From positions 1-64,000 of the forward strand of contig CACLZS010000004.1 in assembly GCA_902611465.1 (NCBI GenBank): a DNA stretch of 64,000 nucleotides, given 5' to 3'. Of the stretch, positions 49,448 through 57,986 are shown in pieces. How positions within the stretch are numbered: the stretch's first letter is position 1; each line of letters starts with the position of its first letter. Both the position numbers and the translations under genes were made by a program. This DNA comes from an uncultured Pelagibacteraceae bacterium. GTDB lineage: Bacteria > Pseudomonadota > Alphaproteobacteria > Pelagibacterales > Pelagibacteraceae. Under the pieces are notes generated by a model, which saw only the letters and a program-made list of their open reading frames with translations, made no database searches and had not been told where the DNA came from.

Positions 49448-50344
49448 ATTATTAATTTCTAAATTTGATTTCTTTAACGTATCTGTAATATATTTGTAAC
49501 CCTTAATGGCATATTCAAGTGGATTAGCTTTTTTAGGATCTTGCTCAGCCTCCACAACAAGCCAGCCCTGATAATTATTTTTTTTTAAAATATCAAATAA
49601 AGGTTTATAGTCGATACACCCATCGCCAGGTACCGTAAAAGCACCTTCTAAAAAAGCGTCCCTAAAACTCAAATCTTCAGAAAGGGCTTTTTTTAATACT
49701 TCTTCTCTAATATCTTTGCAGTGAATATGTATTATTCTCTCCTCAAATTTATTAATTAAATTAATAGAATTTCCCTGAGCAAATAACATATGACCAGTAT
49801 CTAAAGTTAATTTTACACTATCATCTGTGTTTTCTAGCAATCTAATTGTTTCTTCTTCTGTTTCTATTACTGTGCCCATATGATGGTGGTAAGCTAAAGG
49901 CATACCTTCGTCTTCAAGATATTTTGCAAGTTCAGATATTTTTGCGCAATAATCTTTCCATTCTTGATCCGTCATCTTAGGTCTATTTGATAGTTTTTTT
50001 GTTGGATCACCCTGTATTGAACCAAAAACTTCAGCAAAAACGATACATGGAGCTTCACAATCTTTAAATAATTTAAGTTGGTCTTGAATTAAATTTTTTT
50101 CTTGTTCAACAGAATTTTTTCTAAGATTTCCGCTATACCATCCAGAACATAATTTTAAGTTATACTTATCTAACTTTGGTAATAATTCTTTTGATGTTTT
50201 TGGGAATTTACCACCTGACTCAATACCAACATATCCAGCCTGACTTGCTTCTGACAAACATTGCTCTAAAGGAGTATCTCCGCCTAGCTCAGGCATGTCA
50301 TCATTACTCCATGCAATTGGTGCTATACCTAATTTTACTGACAT
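49442..50344 (-). CDS. iolE: IolE-like inosose dehydratase / xylose isomerase-like TIM barrel (start refined from 50377 to ATG at 50344)
   Basis: MSVKLGIAPIAWSNDDMPELGGDTPLEQCLSEASQAGYVGIESGGKFP; YHHHMGTVIET; LTLDTGHMLFA. Confidence 0.88.
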   Translation of the reverse strand: MSVKLGIAPIAWSNDDMPELGGDTPLEQCLSEASQAGYVGIESGGKFPKTSKELLPKLDKYNLKLCSGWYSGNLRKNSVEQEKNLIQDQLKLFKDCEAPCIVFAEVFGSIQGDPTKKLSNRPKMTDQEWKDYCAKISELAKYLEDEGMPLAYHHHMGTVIETEEETIRLLENTDDSVKLTLDTGHMLFAQGNSINLINKFEERIIHIHCKDIREEVLKKALSEDLSFRDAFLEGAFTVPGDGCIDYKPLFDILKKNNYQGWLVVEAEQDPKKANPLEYAIKGYKYITDTLKKSNLEINNL

Positions 50345-50375
50345 AAATTTTTTATTTGTTAAGATATATTTAATC

Positions 50376-51521
50376 ATGAGATTAATTAAAGGAAAAAAAA
50401 TTCAGCTTGGCGTAGTTGGAGGTGGTCCAAAATCTTGGATTGGTCATGTTCATAGAATTTCATCAAGATTTGATAATCAATATGAGATAGTTGCTGGTGT
50501 TTTTTCCAGAAATTCAAAACTATCTAAAAGCTTTGGTCAAACCCTAGGTATTTTAAAAGAGAGATGCTATTCAAATTTTAGAGAAATGGCTGAAAGAGAA
50601 GTGGAAAGAAAAGATGGTATTAATGTTGTGGCAATAATGACACCTCCTTCAAGTCACCAAATTATTGCTGAAAAATTTATTGATAAAAATATTCATGTGA
50701 TTTCTGATAAACCATTTGCTGGAAATATCACTCAAGCTAAGAAATTATTTAAAAAAATAAAATCAAATAAAAAAATTAAATATGCTTTGACACATAATTA
50801 TTCTGCTTATCCTATAGTTAGAGAAGCAAAAGTATTGGTTGAAAAGGGTAAAATTGGAAAAGTTGAATATATAAATGTTGAATATGTTCAGGATTGGTCA
50901 GATGGAGAAAATATCTCTCAAAAAAATGCAAAGAAAAAGTTTAAATGGAAAATAGATAAAAATATTGTTGGGTCATCAGCAGTCCTGAATGAAATCGGAT
51001 CCCATGCATATCATATGGCAATTTATATATCAGGTTTAAAAGGTGAAACTATTTTTGCAGATATTAAACAAGTTTCAAATAAAGTTAAAATGGACAACAA
51101 TGCTCAAGTAATGATTAATTTTAATAATGGTGCTAAAGGAATGTTTTGGACTAGTGTGATGGCTAGAGGTGGTGTTTACGGATTAAGAATAAGAATATTT
51201 GGAACAAAAGGAAGTTTGGAATGGGTTCAAAACGATCCAAACTATTTAAAACTTAATCCATCTAATGGTGCTGTTAAATTTATTGAAAGAGGTTTTTTTA
51301 ATGCTGAATTATCTAAAAAATTTTCTAGATTAAAATTTGGACATCCTGAAGGATATTTGGATGCATTTGCAAATATTTATCGTGAATTTGCAGATTCTTT
51401 GAAAAATAATGCAAAAAAAAGGTATTTTTATCCAAATGAGGATGAGGGACTTGAAACTGCAAAATTTATTGAAGCATGCAAAGTTTCAAACAGAAAAAAA
51501 AGATGGGTAAGAATAAAATAA
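50376..51521 (+). CDS. Gfo/Idh/MocA family oxidoreductase (start refined from 50295 to ATG at 50376)
   Basis: IQLGVVGGGPKSWIGHVHRI, VISDKPFAGNI, LNEIGSHAYHMAIYISG. Confidence 0.88.
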   Translation: MRLIKGKKIQLGVVGGGPKSWIGHVHRISSRFDNQYEIVAGVFSRNSKLSKSFGQTLGILKERCYSNFREMAEREVERKDGINVVAIMTPPSSHQIIAEKFIDKNIHVISDKPFAGNITQAKKLFKKIKSNKKIKYALTHNYSAYPIVREAKVLVEKGKIGKVEYINVEYVQDWSDGENISQKNAKKKFKWKIDKNIVGSSAVLNEIGSHAYHMAIYISGLKGETIFADIKQVSNKVKMDNNAQVMINFNNGAKGMFWTSVMARGGVYGLRIRIFGTKGSLEWVQNDPNYLKLNPSNGAVKFIERGFFNAELSKKFSRLKFGHPEGYLDAFANIYREFADSLKNNAKKRYFYPNEDEGLETAKFIEACKVSNRKKRWVRIK

Positions 51522-52519
51522 AAACTGCTCTGTTTGGCCTTGGTAGAATTGGCCAGATGCATGCTAATAATTTACAAAAAAATAGTGAATTTGAATTGAA
51601 ATATGTTTTTGATTTAAATAAAAATTTATTAAACAAAATTTCAAAAAGATTTAATGCTATTTCATTAAATAATCCAAATATTGCTTTTAAAGATAATGAA
51701 ATTAAATGTATTTTTATAGCTTCATCTACCTCTACACATTTAAAATTTATTGAAAAGGGTGCTAAGTATAAAAAAGTAGTCTTTTGTGAAAAACCACTAG
51801 ATTTAAATTTAAAAAAAATTAATTCATCTCTAAAGAAAATTAAAAAACTTAATCCTAAAGTTCAAATAGGCTTTAATAGAAGATACGATCCTGGACATAA
51901 TTTACTTAAAAAGAATTTATTGAAAAATAAAATAGGTAAACTAGAAAAAATTATTATAACTAGCAGGGACCCTGCTCCTCCTTCATTATCTTATTTAAAA
52001 GATTCTGGGGGTATTTTTAAAGATATGATGATACATGATTTTGATTTGGCAAGATACTATTTGGGTTCAGATGAATTTATATCAGTATTTGCTACTGGAA
52101 GTAACATATCAGACCAAAGATTTAATAAGATAAATGACTATGAACTTGCAACTTCAGTGCTTAAGTCGAAAAAAGGAGTGCAATGTATTATAACTAATTC
52201 GAGACATTGTAGTTTTGGTTATGACCAAAGAGTTGAGCTTTTTGGAACAAAAGGAATGATGATATCAGATAATAAAAGAGATACTGAAACTAATCTCTTT
52301 TTAAAAAATTCAACAAATAATAAATCCCCTCTCCTCCATTTTTTTATAGAGAGATATGCGGAAGCTTTTAGGTTGCAACTATCTGACCTTGCAAACTTCT
52401 GCAAAAAAAATATTAAACCTAGAGCTGGTTTCGAAGATGGAAGAAAGTCTATAATGTTAGCAGAAGCTGCACAAAAATCAGTTAAGTCAAAAAAATTTGA
52501 ACAATTAAAAATAAATTAG
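51503..52519 (+). CDS. Inositol 2-dehydrogenase-like Gfo/Idh/MocA oxidoreductase (start refined to ATG at 51503)
   Basis: TALFGLGRIGQMHANNL, VFCEKPLDLNL, QIGFNRRYDPGH, GGIFKDMMIHDFDLARYYLG (IolG-like). Confidence 0.88.
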   Translation: MGKNKIKTALFGLGRIGQMHANNLQKNSEFELKYVFDLNKNLLNKISKRFNAISLNNPNIAFKDNEIKCIFIASSTSTHLKFIEKGAKYKKVVFCEKPLDLNLKKINSSLKKIKKLNPKVQIGFNRRYDPGHNLLKKNLLKNKIGKLEKIIITSRDPAPPSLSYLKDSGGIFKDMMIHDFDLARYYLGSDEFISVFATGSNISDQRFNKINDYELATSVLKSKKGVQCIITNSRHCSFGYDQRVELFGTKGMMISDNKRDTETNLFLKNSTNNKSPLLHFFIERYAEAFRLQLSDLANFCKKNIKPRAGFEDGRKSIMLAEAAQKSVKSKKFEQLKIN

Positions 52520-52526
52520 AAATTTT

Positions 52527-53420
52527 TTATATACTTTGTATTTTTTTGTCTCCTGCTTTTTTTACAAAATAAATTCCTAAGACAACAGCACATAAAGCAA
52601 TTAAAATTTTAGGTGTTACTAATTCGTTTAGAAAAATAAATCCTAAAATAACACCAAAAATCGGTATTAAATAAGCGACCTGACTTTGGAAAACTAAGCC
52701 ATTTTTCTTTAAAATCATAAATCTTAATAACCAAGCTATTCCAGTTGGAAAAATACCAAGATAAATTAAAGATAATGTGGACTCTAATGATGGGTTTAAA
52801 TTCCAAGGTTGCTCAATCATTAGTGATATTGGACAAACAACTATAGCACCCCAAATAAGAATTGATGCAGTTACATTTTCATTTTTCTTATTACTAATTT
52901 TTAATGTTAATATTCCTCCAATAACATAAAAAGTAGATCCCAATAGTATCATAAGAGCCGAAAATAAATTTTCATTATTTATAAGTAAATTTTCTGAAAA
53001 TAAATAAACAATTCCTGAAAAGCCTAATACTATTCCAAATATTTTTATTATGTTTATTTTCTCTCCATCTGCAAAAAAATGTGCGAGTATTGTTGCACTT
53101 ATAGGTGTGGTCGACATTAAAATTGCTGCTAAGTTACTTTGAACTTTTTGAACCCCGTATGCTATTAGAAAAAAAGGTATAACTAAATTAATGATACCAA
53201 TTGCTGCAAACCATTTCCAATCTTTAGAAAATGCTTCAATTTTTATTTTTTTGAAATAACAAAGTAACAATAGTGGTATCATCCCAAAGAAAATTCTTAA
53301 AAAAGCTATTGTTATTGGTCCATAAGAATATGTTGCGATTTTAATATTAAAAAAAGCTGAAGCCCAAAGTAAGGCCAAAAAAGTAAGAATAAAATAATCA
53401 GTAGCGTTTGGAGATTTCAT
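52527..53420 (-). CDS. EamA/DMT superfamily transporter
   Basis: ALLWASAFFNIKIA, VQSNLAAILMSTTPISATILAHF. Confidence 0.9.
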   Translation of the reverse strand: MKSPNATDYFILTFLALLWASAFFNIKIATYSYGPITIAFLRIFFGMIPLLLLCYFKKIKIEAFSKDWKWFAAIGIINLVIPFFLIAYGVQKVQSNLAAILMSTTPISATILAHFFADGEKINIIKIFGIVLGFSGIVYLFSENLLINNENLFSALMILLGSTFYVIGGILTLKISNKKNENVTASILIWGAIVVCPISLMIEQPWNLNPSLESTLSLIYLGIFPTGIAWLLRFMILKKNGLVFQSQVAYLIPIFGVILGFIFLNELVTPKILIALCAVVLGIYFVKKAGDKKIQSI

Positions 53421-53896
53421 TCAATTAAATCCTCTATTGATCCATTAGTTATTTTAATAAGATCATTAAAATTTATTTTAAAAATACAGTTTGGATGTCC
53501 TGCTGCCGCATATAAATTCTTAAATCTATTTAAAGAACTATCAACTAATATCTGTAAGCTATTTATGTGTCCTATTGGGGAAACTCCTCCTATCGTATAT
53601 CCAGTTTGCTCTTTCACATCATCAGGTGATGCCATGCTTAAATCTTTACTATTAAAAAACTTTTTTAGTTTGTTTAACGAACATCTTTTGTCTCCAGAGA
53701 CTAAACATAAAAAAAAATTATCACCATTTTTAAAAAGTAAGCTTTTTACAATTGCCCCTACTTCGCAATTTAAAGATTTCGCTGCATCTACTGCTGTTCT
53801 TGCTGTATTTTCTAATTCTGTGACTGACAAAGTCTCATCGAATTCTTTTAATGCTTTTTCAGCTCTTTTAACTGGCTCTTTATTTAATAAACTCAT
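53417..53896 (-). CDS. YbaK/ProX-like aminoacyl-tRNA deacylase
   Basis: CEVGAIVKSLLFKNGDNFFLCLVSGDKR, TGYTIGGVSPIGH. Confidence 0.9.
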   Translation of the reverse strand: MSLLNKEPVKRAEKALKEFDETLSVTELENTARTAVDAAKSLNCEVGAIVKSLLFKNGDNFFLCLVSGDKRCSLNKLKKFFNSKDLSMASPDDVKEQTGYTIGGVSPIGHINSLQILVDSSLNRFKNLYAAAGHPNCIFKINFNDLIKITNGSIEDLIE

Positions 53897-53994
53897 TATT
53901 GCAACTTAGGATTGATTGAAAATTCTAATTTTTTAAGGTTAATATACATGTAAAAAAAGCATAAGTGATATCTATTTAATAGGCATTATTTATC

Positions 53995-54015
53995 TTTTCT
54001 TAACTGATAAGAAAA
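53995..54015. promoter_or_regulatory. Perfect inverted repeat TTTTCTTA-ACTGA-TAAGAAAA upstream of glnA
   Basis: 8-bp arms, 5-nt loop, just 5' of the AGGAG ribosome-binding site. Confidence 0.4.
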
Positions 54016-54037
54016 TTAAAAAATTATAGGAGATAAT

Positions 54038-55444
54038 ATGAGCGCTAAGGACGTACTAAAATTAATGAAGTCTAAGAACATTGAGTTTGTGGATCTTAGA
54101 TTTACGGACCCAAGGGGTAAACTTCAACATTTAACAATGGATACAACTATCGTAGATGAAGGAATGCTAAATGATGGTGTATTTTTTGATGGATCGTCAA
54201 TTGCAGGATGGAAAGCAATTAATGAATCTGACATGATATTAAAGCCTGATTTAAGTAGAAAAGTAATAGATCCTTATACATCTCATAATACTTTAATTTT
54301 ATTTTGCGATATTTTAGATGCAGTTAAGAGAGACCCATATGAAAGAGATCCACGAGGAATTGCAAAAAAAGCTGAAGCATATTTAAAAAAAACTGGAATC
54401 GGAGATACAGCTTATTTTGGTCCAGAGCCCGAGTTTTTTGTTTTTGATGACGTAAGAATTAAAAACGACATGAATGAAACAAGTTTTTCAATTGACAGTT
54501 CAGAAGGTCCATATAATTCTGGAAAATCTTATGATAATGGAAACATGGGTCATAGACCTGGAGTAAAAGGAGGATATTTTCCTGTACCACCAGTAGATAG
54601 CGCTCAAGATATGAGAGGTGAATATCTTAAAGGACTTAGAGATGTTGGAATTACCGTAGAGAAGCATCACCATGAGGTTGCTCCTAGTCAGCATGAACTT
54701 GGAATGTTATTTGGAACTTTAGTTGATCAAGCAGATAATGTTCAATTATACAAATACGTAGTTCAAATGGTTTCTCACTCTTTTGGAAAAACTGCAACTT
54801 TTATGCCTAAGCCAGTTAAAGGAGATAATGGTTCTGGAATGCATACTCACCAATCAATTTGGAAAGGAAAAACTCCAGTATTTTCTGGAAACAAATATGC
54901 TGGATTATCACAAACTGCTCTTTACTATATTGGTGGAGTATTAAAGCATGCAAAAGCGATTAATGCATTTGCTAATGCTACTACAAATAGTTACAAAAGA
55001 TTAATACCAGGATTTGAGGCTCCTGTTTTACTAGCGTACTCTGCAAGAAATAGATCAGCTTCATGTAGAATTCCAATCACATTAAGTAAAAAAGGCGCAA
55101 GATGCGAAATCAGATTCCCAGATGCATCTGGAAATCCATATTTAACATTTGCCTCTATGCTTATGGCTGGAATTGATGGAATAAAAAATAAAATTGATCC
55201 AGGTAAATCGTTCGACAAAGACCTTTATGCTTTATCAGAAAAACAAGTTAAGAAAGTACCAACTGTTTGTGGTTCTTTGAGAGAAGCAATGGAAGCTTTA
55301 GATAAAGATAGAAGTTTCTTAACTCAAGGTAATGTATTTACTGATGATCAAATAGATGCGTACATTGAACTTAAATATGAAGAAATTCATAATTTTGAAC
55401 ATACGCCGCACCCTATTGAATTCGATATGTATTATAGCTGTTAA
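54038..55444 (+). CDS. glnA: Type I glutamine synthetase
   Basis: FVDLRFTDPRGKLQH, FDGSSIAGW, GPEPEFFVFD, GSGMHTHQSIWK, NSYKRLIPGFEAPV, NRSASCRIP. Confidence 0.98.
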   Translation: MSAKDVLKLMKSKNIEFVDLRFTDPRGKLQHLTMDTTIVDEGMLNDGVFFDGSSIAGWKAINESDMILKPDLSRKVIDPYTSHNTLILFCDILDAVKRDPYERDPRGIAKKAEAYLKKTGIGDTAYFGPEPEFFVFDDVRIKNDMNETSFSIDSSEGPYNSGKSYDNGNMGHRPGVKGGYFPVPPVDSAQDMRGEYLKGLRDVGITVEKHHHEVAPSQHELGMLFGTLVDQADNVQLYKYVVQMVSHSFGKTATFMPKPVKGDNGSGMHTHQSIWKGKTPVFSGNKYAGLSQTALYYIGGVLKHAKAINAFANATTNSYKRLIPGFEAPVLLAYSARNRSASCRIPITLSKKGARCEIRFPDASGNPYLTFASMLMAGIDGIKNKIDPGKSFDKDLYALSEKQVKKVPTVCGSLREAMEALDKDRSFLTQGNVFTDDQIDAYIELKYEEIHNFEHTPHPIEFDMYYSC

Positions 55445-55459
55445 AAGACTTAATTTTAT

Positions 55460-55490
55460 GGGGTTACCTGTAGTAATAGCAGGTATTCCC
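55460..55490. terminator. Hairpin GGGGTTACCTG-TAGTAATAG-CAGGTATTCCC downstream of glnA
   Basis: 11-bp stem with one mismatch and one G-T; 15 nt after the glnA stop; no strong T-run follows. Confidence 0.5.
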
Positions 55491-55533
55491 ATATTAGAAT
55501 TCTAATTTCATTCAATTTTGTTATGAAAAGGTT

Positions 55534-55671
55534 ATGACAAAGTTCATATCAAATTTGAAGAATATTATTGGTTTTAAAAAACCTGAAAATAGGAGACCTA
55601 AGAGAAGAAAAAATAAGACTTATTCTATGAACAAGAGAGGACAATATTGGTTTATTTCCTATTACCAATAA
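55534..55671 (+). CDS. Small basic hypothetical protein, 45 aa (not in the supplied ORF track)
   Basis: ATG at 55534: MTKFISNLKNIIGFKKPENRRPKRRKNKTYSMNKRGQYWFISYYQ*. Fills the gap up to iscA stop; no clear SD. Confidence 0.45.
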   Translation: MTKFISNLKNIIGFKKPENRRPKRRKNKTYSMNKRGQYWFISYYQ

Positions 55672-56007
55672 TTAAACTTTAAAAGACTCTCCACAACCGC
55701 ATCTTTCAGTCTCATTAGGATTATTAAAGACGAATTGAGAGGAAAATTGCTCTTTTTTATAATCCATTTCAGTTCCAAATAGATACATAACAGCTGCTGG
55801 ATCAATGAATACTTTTACTCCTTTATCCTCAATAACTTCATCATTAGGATTTATTTCCTTTGTATATTCCATAATATAAGACATTCCTGCGCATCCACCT
55901 GATTTTACTCCAACTCTAACACCAATAGAGTCATTATCAGCAGAAGACATAATTTCTTTTATCCTATCTGCTGCTTGATCACTTAATGATATAACTTGTT
56001 TCGTCAT
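55672..56007 (-). CDS. Iron-sulfur cluster assembly accessory protein (IscA/SufA/ErpA family)
   Basis: VGVKSGGCAGMSYIMEY and CGCGESF. Confidence 0.95.
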   Translation of the reverse strand: MTKQVISLSDQAADRIKEIMSSADNDSIGVRVGVKSGGCAGMSYIMEYTKEINPNDEVIEDKGVKVFIDPAAVMYLFGTEMDYKKEQFSSQFVFNNPNETERCGCGESFKV

Positions 56008-56300
56008 AAATTTAATTCTAATCTTGCTGCCTCTGACATCATAGACTTATCCCATGGTGGTTCCCAAACTAAATCTAAATCTACTTTATCAACTTCTTCT
56101 AATTGCATAATACTATCTTTAACTTCTTTAGGCAAACTTTCGGCTACTGGACAATTTGGAGTAGTTAGTGTCATTTTTACACTAATATTTTTTTTATCTA
56201 CGGCGATATCATATATTAATCCAAGTTCGTAAATATTTACTGGTATTTCAGGATCGTAGATTTTTTTTATTTCTTCGATTACTTTTTCTTTTAATTCCAT
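56004..56300 (-). CDS. sufT: SUF system DUF59/SufT (MIP18) family protein (start refined to ATG at 56300)
   Basis: IYDPEIPVNIYELGLIYDI, MTLTTPNCPVAESLP, LDLVWEPPWDKSMMSE. Confidence 0.92.
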   Translation of the reverse strand: MELKEKVIEEIKKIYDPEIPVNIYELGLIYDIAVDKKNISVKMTLTTPNCPVAESLPKEVKDSIMQLEEVDKVDLDLVWEPPWDKSMMSEAARLELNL

Positions 56301-56304
56301 AAAG

Positions 56305-56769
56305 TTAAGACTCCGTATTAGTGATTTCCTTTGGGTTATCCATTGCTGATGTAAGGGTATGCCACGATAATGTTGCACACTTAACTCTCATTGGATATTG
56401 TTTAACACCAGATAAACACATCAATTTGGTTTTCTCATCTTCTTTTAAGTATTCTGATTTTAATTCTGGATTTTGTTTTATCATTCCTAAAAAATCTTCA
56501 ACTATCTCTTTAGCCTCAAGTTCATTTTTACCTTTAATTAAATCAGTCATGATCGAAGCTGATGCCATTGAAATAGCACATCCACTTCCCTCAAACGAAA
56601 TATCCTCGACTATTTTTTGTCCATTTAATTTTAGATAAACATGAACATTATCTCCACATAACGGATTATGACCTTTTGCATCTTTATTAAACTCATGTGC
56701 TTTTCCAAGATTCCTTGGATTTTTCCCATGTTCTAAAATAATTTCTTGATAAAGTTCTTTTAGGTTCAT
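56305..56769 (-). CDS. sufU: SufU-type Fe-S scaffold/sulfurtransferase protein
   Basis: NPLCGDNV, FEGSGCAISMASASIMTDLIKGK, long insertion, then VKCATLSW. Confidence 0.9.
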   Translation of the reverse strand: MNLKELYQEIILEHGKNPRNLGKAHEFNKDAKGHNPLCGDNVHVYLKLNGQKIVEDISFEGSGCAISMASASIMTDLIKGKNELEAKEIVEDFLGMIKQNPELKSEYLKEDEKTKLMCLSGVKQYPMRVKCATLSWHTLTSAMDNPKEITNTES

Positions 56770-57986
56770 TTTAAATTAAATATTTTTTTACAGTTATTAA
56801 TTGAGTCGTTTAACTTATCTAAATCATCTTTAGTATTATAAATTCCAACCGACGCTCTTGCACTAGCAGGTATATTTAATTTATCGTGTAATATTTGACA
56901 GCAATGATGGCCTGCTCTTATTGCAACCCCATCTTCATCAAGTATTGTTGCAATGTCATGTGGATGAACGCCCTCCAATGTGAAGGATAAAACTCCACCT
57001 TTATTTTTTGGACTACCAATCAATTTAACAGAATTATTTTTTTGTAACAATTCTTGACCATATTCAACTAAATCAGCCTCGTGTTTCATGATATTCTCTA
57101 TTCCGACACTCTCCATAAACTTTATTGACTGATCAAATGCAATAACTTGAGCTGTAGCCATGGTGCCAGCTTCGTATTTATTCGGCAAATCTCCATAAGA
57201 TATTTTATCTTTTTTGACTTCTCTAATCATTCCACCTCCACCTTGATAGGGTGGCAGCTCTTCTAACCACTTTTTTTTACCGTATAAAATACCTAATCCA
57301 GTTGGTCCGTACATTTTATGGCATGATATTGCATAAAAATCACAATCTAAATCTTGCATATCTAATTTTAGATGAGGAGCTCCCTGACAACCATCAATGA
57401 CAACTATTATCCCTTTTGAATGAGCTAAATCAGTTATTTCTTTAACAGGCAATATTGCTCCTGTCACGTTAGATAAATGAGTAATTGCTATTACTTTAGT
57501 CTTTGATGTTATTTTTTTTTCAATATCCTCTAAAGAAATGTCACCATCATCATTTACCTCTGCAAAATTGATTTTAATATTTTTTGATTTTCTTAAGAAA
57601 TGCCAAGGCACATAATTTGAATGATGCTCAAGCTCTGTAATTAAAATTTCATCACCTTCATTCAGATATTTTTGCCCTAGAGTATTGGCTACTAAATTTA
57701 ATGCTTCTGTCGCTCCTTTAGTAAAAACTATCTCATTTTTGTCTTTAGCATTAATATATTTTTGCACAGAAGATCTTGTATTTTCATACAAGTTTGTTGC
57801 TGCAACTGCTAAATAATGGACACTTCTTCCAACATTTGAAAATCGTTTAGTATAAAATTCATTGATTTTATCAGCTACAACTTTTGGTTTTTGTGATGAG
57901 TTCGCACTATCTAAATAGACTAAATCATTGTTTTGGATTTTTTCATCAAATATTGGAAACTCAGTTTTTATGTTCTCTATTTTCAT
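56766..57986 (-). CDS. sufS: Cysteine desulfurase SufS
   Basis: YLDSANSSQKPKVV, ELEHHSNYVPW, DFYAISCHKMYGPTGLGILYG, RAGHHCCQ. Confidence 0.96.
   Translation of the reverse strand: MKIENIKTEFPIFDEKIQNNDLVYLDSANSSQKPKVVADKINEFYTKRFSNVGRSVHYLAVAATNLYENTRSSVQKYINAKDKNEIVFTKGATEALNLVANTLGQKYLNEGDEILITELEHHSNYVPWHFLRKSKNIKINFAEVNDDGDISLEDIEKKITSKTKVIAITHLSNVTGAILPVKEITDLAHSKGIIVVIDGCQGAPHLKLDMQDLDCDFYAISCHKMYGPTGLGILYGKKKWLEELPPYQGGGGMIREVKKDKISYGDLPNKYEAGTMATAQVIAFDQSIKFMESVGIENIMKHEADLVEYGQELLQKNNSVKLIGSPKNKGGVLSFTLEGVHPHDIATILDEDGVAIRAGHHCCQILHDKLNIPASARASVGIYNTKDDLDKLNDSINNCKKIFNLK

Noticed and set aside
53565-53909. 114-aa plus-strand ORF opposite ybaK
   Set aside because: Antisense shadow of a conserved gene; no family resemblance.
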